Notes: a model not told the origin generated them from the sequence alone. Counted from the stretch's first letter, positions 45,782 to 53,910 are shown. The stretch: DNA of 64,000 bases from Nitrobacter sp051535235 (GCF_051535235.1 NZ_JBPPLZ010000008.1:1-64000), one strand, 5' to 3'. Made by a program: numbers and translations.

Positions 45782-46153
45782 ATGCAGACCAACGACGCAG
45801 GCATGGATCTTGGTGCTTTCGAAAATGTGTTTCAGAAAGTCTGCAATGAAATGGTGCTTCCCGGTACGGACGCAGAAAATATTAACCTTTTATTTACCAT
45901 ACGATTCCAGCATTCGCTCATGAGGATCTCACGCAGAACAACTCATAGCGATTTACGATCGCTCGAAGCCGCCGCGGCGGTTGCGCGCAGCGGCTTCGCC
46001 TGCATCTTTTCATCTTCCGACGAGTACGAACGGGCCCTCATTACGGAGCGTCGCGCCCGGGGCCGCTATAGCGCTCGCCAAGGTAGCTGGACGATGACAG
46101 CGCTCATCCTGCTGGCGCTCTCGGTAACTGGGGCGGTTATTTATTGGGTATGA
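45782..46153 (+). CDS. Hypothetical tail-anchored small membrane protein
   Basis: Candidate starts are GTG 45764, ATG 45782 and ATG 45803; 45782 is used, with a CGGAG close upstream. The product of about 123 residues has a soluble, charged body (DAENINLLFTIRFQHSLMRI, SLEAAAAVARSGFACIF) and one hydrophobic helix at its extreme C terminus (MTALILLALSVTGAVIYWV), so the body should face the cytoplasm with a C-terminal membrane tail. No family recognised. It lies in the accessory patch, divergent from the DUF4062 gene. Confidence 0.55.
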   Translation: MQTNDAGMDLGAFENVFQKVCNEMVLPGTDAENINLLFTIRFQHSLMRISRRTTHSDLRSLEAAAAVARSGFACIFSSSDEYERALITERRARGRYSARQGSWTMTALILLALSVTGAVIYWV

Positions 46154-46259
46154 CCTGCCGGGTTCGTGAGAGACGGCGAAGCCTTCGTTGAACGACGCAG
46201 CGAAGCAGGACTGAAACCGCGCGATGCCACGCGGCTTCAGCGCAGACAGTGCAAAGAAC

Positions 46260-46496
46260 TTACTTCGCCGTATCGTCCGGTTTCATGTCGTTCTTCGTCT
46301 TCGATCCCTTCGACATGCCGACGGTCTTGTGTTTCGTCGTCTTGCCTTTGGCTGTCTTGCCCTTGGGCATGACGTGCTGGGATGTGGATGGACTGCTCGA
46401 CGTAGTATCCTGAGCCGGCGCCCCATAAGTCTGTGCCGCAGCGGTGCCGATGCCCATCAGCGTTGCGCAGCAGACGGCGAGAATGGTTTTCCTCAT
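46260..46496 (-). CDS. Small exported Lys-rich protein
   Basis: The start at 46496 follows GGAAAGG and gives a signal peptide (MRKTILAVCCATLMGIGTAA, cleavage after AAA-Q). The mature part, about 55 residues, is Lys/Thr/Ser-rich (PKGKTAKGKTTKHKTVGMSK) and has no recognisable domain. Such small basic periplasmic proteins are common in Bradyrhizobium; function unknown. Confidence 0.65.
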   Translation of the reverse strand: MRKTILAVCCATLMGIGTAAAQTYGAPAQDTTSSSPSTSQHVMPKGKTAKGKTTKHKTVGMSKGSKTKNDMKPDDTAK

Positions 46497-46697
46497 TGCG
46501 GTTGCCTTTCCACGGGTTGAACGGCGCACGAATGCGATAGTTTGCCCGGCGTTCCGGGAGCGCAGCTTCCCAGGAAATCATGTCATTTCATGGCCGTAAG
46601 CGGATCTGGTTCCAAATTGGCCGAAACCAGAAACCCTATCTTAACCGTTACGGCATGGCGCTGTGGCGGGTTGCGATTCGATCGCTAAATTTGGGGA

Positions 46698-46889
46698 ATG
46701 ATCCAGCTTGTCTCAGTTGCATCAGTGATATCCGCCTACCAGCGACCAGAGCCCACGGTGGATACCAGTAACCACGCCCAGACCGCCCTCTGGGCGAGCC
46801 GGCTGAATGTCTCCCGCGAGACATTACTGGAAGCGGCCGAACAGGTCGGACCGTCGGTCGCCGCGCTCCGCCGCTATCTCTCCAAATAA
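46698..46889 (+). CDS. DUF3606 domain small protein
   Basis: The 63-residue protein carries the C-terminal DUF3606 pattern: ALWASRLNVSRETLLEAAEQ followed by VGPSVAALRRYLSK. These small helical proteins are widespread in alphaproteobacteria, often near stress genes; no biochemical role is known. The N-terminal 20 residues are not family-typical, so the true start might be slightly downstream. Confidence 0.7.
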   Translation: MIQLVSVASVISAYQRPEPTVDTSNHAQTALWASRLNVSRETLLEAAEQVGPSVAALRRYLSK

Positions 46890-47082
46890 CGTAATTTCCA
46901 CCAGTCAGCACGGTTGGCGCCGGCTGATGGCTTGCTGCACCTCAAGCCGCCGGTTCCATTTTATGACGCGTGTCATTGAAGAGCGCTCGCACGTGAGTCA
47001 CATCACGGACCGCTCCGGCTCTGTCTTGCATCGTGGTGGCGTCGTCAAACAGACGACGTGTCAATCAGCAAGGAGAACCACG

Positions 47083-47280
47083 ATGACCAATACGATCACG
47101 ACCGGTGACATCCGTGCGCTCAGGGATGACGAACTCAACAGCGTTTCTGGCGGCATGAAAGCCGTAGTGTTTGTCGACCGGATGTTCATGACCATCGAGG
47201 CCGACGCCAATCATTACGGCGTCGTCGTCCGGCCGGGCTTCGAACACACCTGCGTCAGTTTCGGCGGCGACGGCTGCTGA
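47083..47280 (+). CDS. Double-glycine-leader small peptide 1
   Basis: The 65-residue peptide follows a strong AAGGAGAA ribosome site. Residues 1-24 form a GG leader (DIRALRDDELNSVSGG; L13, E17, L18, V21, G23, G24), the type cleaved by C39-peptidase ABC exporters. The 41-residue core, MKAVVFVDRMFMTIEADANH then YGVVVRPGF..., includes the motif MTIEADANHYGVVV shared with the next gene and ends with Cys57 and Cys65. This suggests a secreted bacteriocin-like or signalling peptide. No exporter is in the window. The core family is not one I recognise. Confidence 0.78.
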   Translation: MTNTITTGDIRALRDDELNSVSGGMKAVVFVDRMFMTIEADANHYGVVVRPGFEHTCVSFGGDGC

Positions 47281-47315
47281 AGCGAACCAACCCACATCAA
47301 CCTCAGGAGATTGCA

Positions 47316-47483
47316 ATGTCCCCGCAGACCAGAAACAACGAGACGCATGTTCTCACGTCGGACGAACTGGACGCTGTGTCCGGCGGCGCCAAGTCCCTGC
47401 ACAACGAGTTTTCGATTGGCGGTTACAGGATGACCATCGACGCAGACGCCGTGCATTACACCGTGGTCGTCACGGAGAAATAA
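47316..47483 (+). CDS. Double-glycine-leader small peptide 2
   Basis: The 55-residue peptide was read directly from the sequence: AGGAGA ribosome site 7 bases before ATG 47316 and TAA stop at 47481. Its leader (HVLTSDELDAVSGG) has Gly-Gly at residues 23-24, exactly as in peptide 1. The 31-residue core contains MTIDADAVHYTVVV, which matches 11 of 14 positions of peptide 1, then TEK at the C terminus; it lacks cysteines. The 35-bp gap and same strand imply one transcript, and the similarity implies duplication. Secretion by a GG-type ABC exporter is an inference from the leader. Confidence 0.8.
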   Translation: MSPQTRNNETHVLTSDELDAVSGGAKSLHNEFSIGGYRMTIDADAVHYTVVVTEK

Positions 47484-47785
47484 CCTGCGGACCCCAGTGA
47501 GCCGGTCAGCCCGCCTGAAGTCGGGTGCACTGACCGGCATATTCCGCCGATTTGGCCCGGCCGTGCTGGGCTTTGCCGGAAACCTCAGGGGGAGGGGGAA
47601 GGCGGGTCGCACCCGTGCTTTGGCAATCTTCAGCATTCCACCATATATTGTCCGGACGTCATAGCGCAGGCGCAACACCTTGGCCGTCACAAACCGATGT
47701 GCTATCTGGCTGGCGCCGCTTCGATCGCCCGTTACTGCTGCTCGCGCCCGGTCTGACGGGCTGCGCCGCCAAGGATATTCTGTAG
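47484..47785. other. Intergenic region with one hairpin
   Basis: The 302 bases between peptide 2 and glyA hold a stem GCCGGTCAG (47501-47509) / CTGACCGGC (47530-47538) enclosing a smaller CCCG/CGGG pairing. It starts 18 bases after the peptide 2 stop and may be its terminator, although no T run follows. The rest likely holds the glyA promoter; no glycine or SAM riboswitch consensus was recognised. Confidence 0.5.
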
Positions 47786-49087
47786 ATGGACTCGACCGCC
47801 AAAACCGCCTCCGCGCCTGATTCCTTCTTCGCGGCCACCCTGGCCGATGCCGATCCCGAAATCGCCGCCGCGATCAAGGGCGAGTTGGGTCGCCAGCGCC
47901 ACGAAATCGAACTGATCGCGTCGGAAAATATCGTCAGCCGCGCGGTTCTGGAGGCGCAGGGCTCGGTATTGACCAACAAATACGCCGAGGGTTATCCGGG
48001 CGCGCGCTATTACGGCGGATGCGAGTGGGTCGACGTCGTGGAAACGCTGGCGATCGAGCGGGCCAAGAAGCTGTTCGGTGCCCAGTTCGCCAACGTCCAG
48101 CCGAACTCCGGCAGCCAGATGAACCAGGCGGTGTTCCTGGCGCTGCTTCAGCCTGGCGACACCTTCATGGGTCTTGATCTTGCGGCCGGGGGTCACCTGA
48201 CTCACGGCGCGCCGGTCAATATGTCCGGCAAGTGGTTCAAGGCCGCTCACTACACCGTGCGGCGCGACGACCACCTGATCGACATGGACGAGGTGGCGCG
48301 CCGGGCCGAGGAGGTCAGGCCGAAGCTGATCATCGCCGGCGGCTCGGCCTATTCGCGGCCGTGGGACTTCAAGCGCTTCCGCGAGATTGCCGATAGCGTC
48401 GGGGCTTATCTGATGGTGGACATGGCGCACTTCGCCGGTCTCGTCGCCGGGGGCGTGCATGCCTCGCCGGTGCCGCACGCGCACGTGACCACGACTACCA
48501 CCCACAAGTCGCTGCGCGGTCCGCGCGGCGGCCTGATCCTGTGCAATGACGAGGCGCTCGCCAAGAAGTTCAATTCGGCCATCTTCCCCGGCCTGCAGGG
48601 CGGACCGCTGATGCATGTCATCGCCGCCAAGGCCGTGGCATTCGGCGAGGCGCTGCGCCCGGACTTCAAGCTTTACGCGAAGAACGTCGTCGAAAATGCC
48701 AAGGCGCTGGCCGAAAGCCTGCGTGGCCATGGCTTCGATATCGTCTCCGGCGGCACCGACAACCACCTGATGCTGGTGGACCTGCGGCCCAAGGGGCTGA
48801 GAGGCAACGTCTCGGAAAAGGCGCTGGTCCGCGCAGGCCTCACCTGCAACAAGAACGGCATTCCTTTTGATCCCGAAAAGCCGTTCGTGACTTCCGGTCT
48901 TCGTCTCGGCACGCCGGCAACGACCACGCGCGGTTTCGGGGTTGCGGAATTCAAGCAGGTCGGCGGGCTGATCGCTGAAGTGCTCAATGCTATCGCTCAG
49001 GCCGACGACGGCAAGGCCCCGCTGGTCGAGGCGGCGGTGAAGGAGAAGGTCAAAGCGCTGACCGACCGTTTTCCGATTTATCAGTAA
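47786..49087 (+). CDS. glyA: Serine hydroxymethyltransferase
   Basis: The 433-residue PLP enzyme interconverts serine and glycine with tetrahydrofolate, the main source of one-carbon units. PLP-binding Lys is in TTTTHKSLRGPRGG; other hallmarks are LIASENIVSRAVLEAQGSVL, EGYPGARYYGGCEWVD and PNSGSQMNQAVF. Length is normal. It opens the glyA-nrdR-ribD-ribE-ribH-nusB-thiL run, although a palindromic repeat separates it from nrdR. Confidence 0.98.
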   Translation: MDSTAKTASAPDSFFAATLADADPEIAAAIKGELGRQRHEIELIASENIVSRAVLEAQGSVLTNKYAEGYPGARYYGGCEWVDVVETLAIERAKKLFGAQFANVQPNSGSQMNQAVFLALLQPGDTFMGLDLAAGGHLTHGAPVNMSGKWFKAAHYTVRRDDHLIDMDEVARRAEEVRPKLIIAGGSAYSRPWDFKRFREIADSVGAYLMVDMAHFAGLVAGGVHASPVPHAHVTTTTTHKSLRGPRGGLILCNDEALAKKFNSAIFPGLQGGPLMHVIAAKAVAFGEALRPDFKLYAKNVVENAKALAESLRGHGFDIVSGGTDNHLMLVDLRPKGLRGNVSEKALVRAGLTCNKNGIPFDPEKPFVTSGLRLGTPATTTRGFGVAEFKQVGGLIAEVLNAIAQADDGKAPLVEAAVKEKVKALTDRFPIYQ

Positions 49088-49116
49088 TGATGAGATTTTG
49101 GCCATGTAATCCGGCC

Positions 49117-49204
49117 GTCATGCTCGGCTTTATGCCGGGCATCCACGACTTTGACGGCCGGCGGTTCAAAGACATGGATGGCCGGGATAAGCCCGGCCAT
49201 GACG
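49117..49204. repeat. Pair of facing GTCATGCTCGG / CCGGGATAAGCCC palindromes
   Basis: GTCATGCTCGGCTTTATGCC followed by GGGCATCCACG is faced by GACATGGATGGCCGGGATAA then GCCCGGCCATGAC, so the 88-base unit is itself a large inverted repeat built of two smaller ones. A half-copy (GTCATGCACGGCTTTATGCC, GGGCATCCACG) lies at 52656-52687 before thiL. This is a common bradyrhizobial intergenic element. Confidence 0.68.
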
Positions 49205-49223
49205 CAAACGAGGAGGCGCGTTG

Positions 49224-49706
49224 ATGCGCTGCCCGAGTTGCAACAGTCTGGATACCCAAGTGAAGGACTCGCGGCCGACGGAAGATTCGGCCGTGATCCG
49301 GCGGCGGCGCGTCTGCATGGCCTGCAATTTCCGCTTCACCACCTTCGAGCGCGTGCAGTTGCGTGAACTCACGGTCATCAAGCGCAACGGACGACGAGTG
49401 CCGTTCGACCGCGACAAACTGGTGCGCTCGCTGCAGATATCCTTGCGTAAACGGCCCGTCGATGCCGAGCGCGTCGAGACCATGGTGTCGGCCATTGTCC
49501 GCGAATTGGAGAGCGGCGGCGAGGCGGAAATTTCGTCCGAGACCATCGGCGAAATCGTGATGGAGCATCTGCGGAGCCTTGATGACGTCGCCTATGTGCG
49601 CTTTGCCTCGGTCTACCGCAATTTCCGGGAGGCAAAGGATTTCGAGGCGGTGCTGGGTGAACTCTCCAGCGAGGACGACGCGCGGCAGGTGCCGCTGCGC
49701 AAATGA
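49224..49706 (+). CDS. nrdR: Transcriptional repressor NrdR
   Basis: The start at 49224 follows AGGAGG; a TTG one codon earlier is not needed. The 160-residue regulator has an N-terminal zinc ribbon (MRCPSCNSLDTQVKDSRPTE with RRVCMACNFRF) and an ATP-cone (VIKRNGRRVPFDRDKLVRSL). It represses ribonucleotide reductase genes in response to (d)ATP. Its stop overlaps the ribD start by 4 bases (ATGA), indicating translational coupling. Confidence 0.97.
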   Translation: MRCPSCNSLDTQVKDSRPTEDSAVIRRRRVCMACNFRFTTFERVQLRELTVIKRNGRRVPFDRDKLVRSLQISLRKRPVDAERVETMVSAIVRELESGGEAEISSETIGEIVMEHLRSLDDVAYVRFASVYRNFREAKDFEAVLGELSSEDDARQVPLRK

Positions 49707-50854
49707 TCTTCCGCATTCTGGAAGAGCAATACGGCGAAAAGCTCCGGACCGCCAAAGCCGCCGATTTGCATTTCATGCAACTGGCGCTGGCGCTGGGCCG
49801 CCGCAGCCTGGGCGCGAGCGCCCCCAATCCGGCCGTGGGCGCCGTCCTCGTGAAAGACGGGGTGATCGTCGGTCGCGGCTGGACCCAGCCGGGAGGCCGT
49901 CCGCATGCCGAGGTCGAGGCGCTGCGGCGCGCGGGAGAGGCGGCGCGCGGCGCGACGCTATATGTCACGCTCGAGCCCTGTTCGCATGTCGGAAAGACGC
50001 CGCCATGCGCCGATGCCGTGATCGCGGCGGGCGTCACGCGTATCGTATCCGCTATCGAGGATCCCACCCCCGAAGTCGCGGGGCAGGGCCACGCCCGGTT
50101 GCGGGCCGCCGGAATATCGGTCGAAGTCGGGCTTTGCGCGGTCGAGGCGGCGCACCATCATGCCGGCCATTTCCGGCGGGTTCGGGACAAGCGCCCGCAC
50201 GTCATCCTTAAACTCGCCACGTCCAGCGACGGAAAGATCGCAGCCGCCGGAGGCACGCCGGTCGCCATTACGGGCGAGGCGGCGCGGGCGCGGGTGCATC
50301 TGCTGCGCGCGCAGTGCAGCGGCATCCTGGTCGGCATCGGCACCGTGCTGGCCGACGACCCTCTCCTGACCTGCCGGCTTCCGGGCATGGAAACGCGCTC
50401 GCCGCTGCGCGTGGTGCTGGATCACGCACTGCGCATCCCGCACGAGAGCCGGCTGGTCCGGTCCGCGCGAGAGACCCCGCTTTTGGTGATGGCCTCTGAT
50501 CCTGTTGAGGTGTCCGCGGCCGCGAAACTCGGCGCAGCCGGCGTGCAGGTCGTGCGCGTTCCGGTCGCCGCCGGCGCGCCCGGGCTCGATCTGACCGCCG
50601 TTCTCCGCGCCCTGTCCGAGAGGGGCATAACGCGCCTGTTGGTCGAAGGCGGGGCGCGTGTTGCAGCTTCATTTGTCGCGGCCGGTCTGGTCGATGAAGC
50701 GTGGCTGCTGCGTGGTCCCGATCCGATCGGCGACGACGGCGTGCCGGCGCTCGGTCCCTTGCCGCTGGACACCATCACGCGATCGTCTCAATTCAAGGCT
50801 CGTGCGAGTGAGACGCTGGATCAGGACATGCTCACGATTTACGAGCGTGTTTAG
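49703..50854 (+). CDS. ribD: Bifunctional riboflavin deaminase/reductase
   Basis: The 383-residue protein has an N-terminal cytidine-deaminase-type domain (about 24-150) with the zinc site HAEVEAL and EPCSHVGKTPPC, and a C-terminal DHFR-like reductase (about 165-375; RPHVILKLATSSDGKIAAAG, LVEGGARVAASFVAAGLVDE). It performs two consecutive steps of the lumazine pathway. The N-terminal 20 residues before MQLALALGRRSLG are longer than usual; the first ATG is kept because it overlaps the nrdR stop. Confidence 0.96.
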   Translation: MIFRILEEQYGEKLRTAKAADLHFMQLALALGRRSLGASAPNPAVGAVLVKDGVIVGRGWTQPGGRPHAEVEALRRAGEAARGATLYVTLEPCSHVGKTPPCADAVIAAGVTRIVSAIEDPTPEVAGQGHARLRAAGISVEVGLCAVEAAHHHAGHFRRVRDKRPHVILKLATSSDGKIAAAGGTPVAITGEAARARVHLLRAQCSGILVGIGTVLADDPLLTCRLPGMETRSPLRVVLDHALRIPHESRLVRSARETPLLVMASDPVEVSAAAKLGAAGVQVVRVPVAAGAPGLDLTAVLRALSERGITRLLVEGGARVAASFVAAGLVDEAWLLRGPDPIGDDGVPALGPLPLDTITRSSQFKARASETLDQDMLTIYERV

Positions 50855-50943
50855 TTGTGAGCCTTTCCGCTTTGCTCGAAAACGCTATAAATCCAGTTGG
50901 CTTGAGCGCGAAACGTCTTTCGGGGGCGCTGCAGAAGGTTCTG

Positions 50944-51552
50944 ATGTTCACCGGCATAGTGACCGACATCGGCGAGATCGAAAGCCTGACGCCGACGGCG
51001 CAGAACCGGCTGCACCGGCTGCGCATCCTCTGCCGCTATGATCGCTCCACCATCGCAGACGGCGGGTCCATCGCTTGCAACGGCGTTTGCCTGACTGTTG
51101 TCGCCTCGGGCGTCGCTGGCGGGCGAAACTGGTTCGACGTCGATGTCGGGGCTGAGACGCTCGACGTGACGACGGCAAGGCGTTGGTCGGTCGGGACGCG
51201 GCTCAATCTCGAACGCGCGTTGAAAATCGGCGACGAACTCGGCGGCCACATCGTCGCGGGCCACGTCGACGGAATCGCAACCGTGGTTGCGCGCGACGAT
51301 CTGCACGGCATGGTGCGTTTTGAGTTGCGCACAGTCCGGAATCTGGCGCGCTTCATCGCGGCCAAGGGTTCGGTGACGCTGGACGGCGTATCGCTGACGG
51401 TGAACGCCGTGCGGGACGAGACGTTTTCGGTGCTTATCATTCCGCGAACGCTCGACGTCACGACGCTCGGCGATTGGCGCGCAGGCCTTGAGGCCAATAT
51501 CGAGGTCGACCTGATGGCTCGTTACGCGGCGCGGCTGAGCGAGATGAAGTAG
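50944..51552 (+). CDS. ribE: Riboflavin synthase alpha chain
   Basis: The start at 50944 (MFTGIVTDIGEIE) is the invariant family N terminus; the frame is open 29 codons further upstream through repeat-like sequence. The 202-residue protein contains two lumazine-binding barrels (about 1-97 and 98-195), seen as paired GGSIACNGVCLTVV and KGSVTLDGVSLTVN. It dismutates 6,7-dimethyl-8-ribityllumazine to riboflavin and works with RibH. Confidence 0.97.
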   Translation: MFTGIVTDIGEIESLTPTAQNRLHRLRILCRYDRSTIADGGSIACNGVCLTVVASGVAGGRNWFDVDVGAETLDVTTARRWSVGTRLNLERALKIGDELGGHIVAGHVDGIATVVARDDLHGMVRFELRTVRNLARFIAAKGSVTLDGVSLTVNAVRDETFSVLIIPRTLDVTTLGDWRAGLEANIEVDLMARYAARLSEMK

Positions 51553-51656
51553 GTCACATCGACGGAAGTATCGTGCGCGGGCTTGACTGGTCTATCCCAC
51601 CTCTTAACAGGATGGGAATGCCGGGTTGGCCCGGCAGCGGCTAACCGGAGCAGGGT

Positions 51657-52148
51657 ATGGCAGAGGCAAGGCGCGCAGCGCCTCAGGATCGGACCGACGT
51701 CTCAGGCGCGCGCGCCCTGATCGTCGAGGCGCGGTTCTACGACGACATACAGGATGCGCTGCTCGAAGGCGCGGTCGCGGAACTGAGATCTGCCGGCGTC
51801 GGTTATGAGGTCGTCACCGTTCCCGGCGCTCTGGAAATTCCGGCAGCGATTGCCATGGCGCTCGATGCGGCCGAGCGGAATGGCGAGCCTTACGACGCGG
51901 TGGTCGCGCTCGGCTGCGTAGTGCGGGGCGACACCATCCATTTCGAGATCGTCTCGACGGAATCCTGCCGCGGGCTGATGGATCTGTCGGTGCAGCGGCG
52001 CGTGCCGGTCGGCAACGGCATCATCACCGTCAACACCGAGGCGCAGGCATGGGCGAGGGCACGCACGAGCGAATTGAACAAGGGCGGCCATGCGGCGCAA
52101 GCGGCGCTGGCAATGCTGCGGATCAAGCGCCGATTGGCGAAAGCGTAA
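51657..52148 (+). CDS. ribH: 6,7-dimethyl-8-ribityllumazine synthase
   Basis: The 163-residue lumazine synthase condenses ribityl-aminouracil with dihydroxybutanone phosphate. Typical segments are the N-terminal ALIVEARFYDDIQDALLEGA, VPGALEIPAAIAMAL and VALGCVVRGDTIHFEIVSTE (active-site His in THxxx-type position). Length is normal. The upstream gap of 104 bases to ribE has no FMN riboswitch consensus. Confidence 0.96.
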   Translation: MAEARRAAPQDRTDVSGARALIVEARFYDDIQDALLEGAVAELRSAGVGYEVVTVPGALEIPAAIAMALDAAERNGEPYDAVVALGCVVRGDTIHFEIVSTESCRGLMDLSVQRRVPVGNGIITVNTEAQAWARARTSELNKGGHAAQAALAMLRIKRRLAKA

Positions 52149-52155
52149 CGACACG

Positions 52156-52641
52156 ATGGCGGACATCAAGGCGGGTATCGACAGGAAGGCCAACCGGCGC
52201 GGAGCGGCGCGGCTCGCCGCGGTGCAGGCGCTGTACCAGATGGAGATCGGCGGCGCAGGAATCAACGACGTCTTCGCGGAGTTCGACAGCCACTGGCTTG
52301 GCAGCGAAGTCGAAGGCGACAAATATCTTCCCGCCGAGGCCGAATTCTTCCGTGACGTCGTGGCGGGCGTGGTCCGCGACCAGGGAAAGCTCGACCCGTT
52401 GATCGACGATGCGCTGTCGAAGGGCTGGCCGCTGAAGCGTATCGCGGCAATCCTGCGTGCGGTGCTGCGCGCCGGCTCGTACGAACTGGAACACCGCAAG
52501 GATGTTCCGGCGCGGGTGGTGGTGTCCGAATATGTCGATGTCGCGCACGCCTTCGTCGAGAAAGAGGAGGCCGGCATGGTCAACGCGGTGCTTGATCAGA
52601 TCGCGCGCCGTTTCCGCGCCGACGAGTTTGGGCGAGGGTAG
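52156..52641 (+). CDS. nusB: Transcription antitermination protein NusB
   Basis: The start at 52156 (MADIKAGIDRKANRRGAARL) lies 7 bases after ribH. The 161-residue all-helical protein shows the Arg-rich N-terminal motif RRGAARLAAVQALYQMEIG and ILRAVLRAGSYELEHR with VVVSEYVDVAHAFVE, the NusB core. It joins NusE (S10) in antitermination complexes on rRNA. Co-transcription with rib genes and thiL is common. Confidence 0.96.
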   Translation: MADIKAGIDRKANRRGAARLAAVQALYQMEIGGAGINDVFAEFDSHWLGSEVEGDKYLPAEAEFFRDVVAGVVRDQGKLDPLIDDALSKGWPLKRIAAILRAVLRAGSYELEHRKDVPARVVVSEYVDVAHAFVEKEEAGMVNAVLDQIARRFRADEFGRG

Positions 52642-52655
52642 GGCAAGGCCGATGT

Positions 52656-52687
52656 CGTCATGCACGGCTTTATGCCGGGCATCCACG
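52656..52687. repeat. Half-copy of the 49.1-kb palindromic repeat
   Basis: GTCATGCACGGCTTTATGCC followed by GGGCATCCACG matches the left half of 49117-49204 with one change. It sits between nusB and thiL. Confidence 0.65.
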
Positions 52688-52730
52688 TGATGAGTTTGAA
52701 CGCGGCAATCAGCCCGCAAGGATCAACCGC

Positions 52731-53702
52731 ATGCCGTCCGGTGAAGACGATCTGATTGGGCGTTACTTCAAGCCGATTGCAACCGATCCGGGCGCTTTGG
52801 GGCTTGCCGACGATGCGGCCATCCTGAAAGTCGGCGGCGACGATCTCGTGATTACGACCGACGCCATCGTCGAAGGCGTGCATTTTTTGAGCGGCGATCC
52901 GCCGGAGACGGTCGCCAGGAAGGCCTTGCGTGTCAATCTTTCCGATCTTGCCGCCAAGGGAGCAACGCCTGCCGGCTTCGTCATGAGTCTGGCCTTGCGC
53001 AACGCCGATGAAGAGTGGCTCGCCTCGTTCGCGCGCGGGCTCTCCGACGATGCAACCGGATTTGGCTGCCCCTTGCTTGGCGGCGACACCGTGGCGACGC
53101 CGGGGCCGCTGACGATTTCCATCACCGCCTTTGGTCGCGTGCCGCCCGGTGAAATGATCCTGCGCAGCCGCGCGGAGCCGGGCGACCGCATCGTTGTTTC
53201 CGGCACCATCGGCGACGCCTCGCTGGGCCTCGCTATTCTCACGAAAAAAATAACTGTCGGCGATGTCGCGGTCCGCGAGATGTTGCTCGGCCGCTACCGG
53301 ATGCCGCAACCGCGCATCGCTCTCGCGGAAAGCGTTCGGAAATTTGCGCGCGCCGCGATGGACGTGTCCGACGGCCTGGCCGGTGATCTTGCGAAACTGT
53401 GCGCGGCGTCGGGGGTTTCGGCCGTGATCGATGCCGGGTCCGTTCCGTTATCGGACGCCGCCCGCGGACTGATGGAACAAGGCCGGACTTGTCTCGAATC
53501 TGTGGTAAGCGGCGGCGACGATTACGAGATCCTGTGCACGATCGCCGAGAACAGCTTCGGGGATTTCGCGCGGTCGGCACGAAGCGTCGGCGTTGCGGTC
53601 ACGTCGATCGGGACGATCGTTGCAGGCAACATGCTGCCGAAATGGCTTGATGCCGAAGACGACGAGATCGCGTTTCCGCGGCTCTCCTATAGCCATTTCT
53701 GA
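52731..53702 (+). CDS. thiL: Thiamine-monophosphate kinase
   Basis: The 323-residue ATP-dependent kinase converts thiamine phosphate to thiamine diphosphate. Family signatures are the N-terminal ED-x-LI (GEDDLIGRYFKPI), LADDAAILKVGGDDLVITTD (Mg-binding Asp residues), LRVNLSDLAAKGATPAGFVM, GGDTVATPGPLTISITAFG and AAMDVSDGLAGDLAKLC. It is last in the glyA-to-thiL run, and converges on rne with a terminator between. Confidence 0.97.
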   Translation: MPSGEDDLIGRYFKPIATDPGALGLADDAAILKVGGDDLVITTDAIVEGVHFLSGDPPETVARKALRVNLSDLAAKGATPAGFVMSLALRNADEEWLASFARGLSDDATGFGCPLLGGDTVATPGPLTISITAFGRVPPGEMILRSRAEPGDRIVVSGTIGDASLGLAILTKKITVGDVAVREMLLGRYRMPQPRIALAESVRKFARAAMDVSDGLAGDLAKLCAASGVSAVIDAGSVPLSDAARGLMEQGRTCLESVVSGGDDYEILCTIAENSFGDFARSARSVGVAVTSIGTIVAGNMLPKWLDAEDDEIAFPRLSYSHF

Positions 53703-53786
53703 CCCGGAGCTATTCCGGTTTTTGATGGAATCAAGACTCTGTTGGGTCTGGTTCACTGCGTTGAAGATTCGTCGCCTTTTTTGTTT

Positions 53787-53835
53787 GAGCATGATCTTTT
53801 CCGAAAACCGGTTTCCACGTTTCGGGATCATGCTC
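53787..53835. repeat. GAGCATGATC...GATCATGCTC palindromic repeat
   Basis: GAGCATGATCTTTTCCGAAA, ACCGGTTTCC, then CGGGATCATGCTC gives a 10-bp terminal inverted repeat around a CCGAAAACCGG core. It is the best copy in the window of the family also seen at 37041-37082. Confidence 0.72.
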
Positions 53836-53861
53836 TAGCCTCGTGCGGCCCTGTGCAAAAA

Positions 53862-53888
53862 AAAACGCCCGGCATTGCCGGGCGTTTT
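53862..53888. terminator. Bidirectional Rho-independent terminator
   Basis: AAAACGCCCGGC ATT GCCGGGCGTTTT is a perfect stem with A run on one side and T run on the other, placed between convergent thiL and rne. Confidence 0.93.
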
Positions 53889-53910
53889 GCATTCGCGAAA
53901 AGACCGCTTT

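Noticed and set aside
44478..47785. Integrative element with tRNA-Leu attachment site
   Set aside because: No integrase and no downstream repeat of the tRNA 3' end was found, so only a tRNA-adjacent accessory patch is claimed.
51553..51656. Possible FMN riboswitch in the ribE-ribH gap
   Set aside because: The gap contains a small GCCGGG hairpin but none of the conserved FMN aptamer segments such as AGGGGCGAAAUUC.
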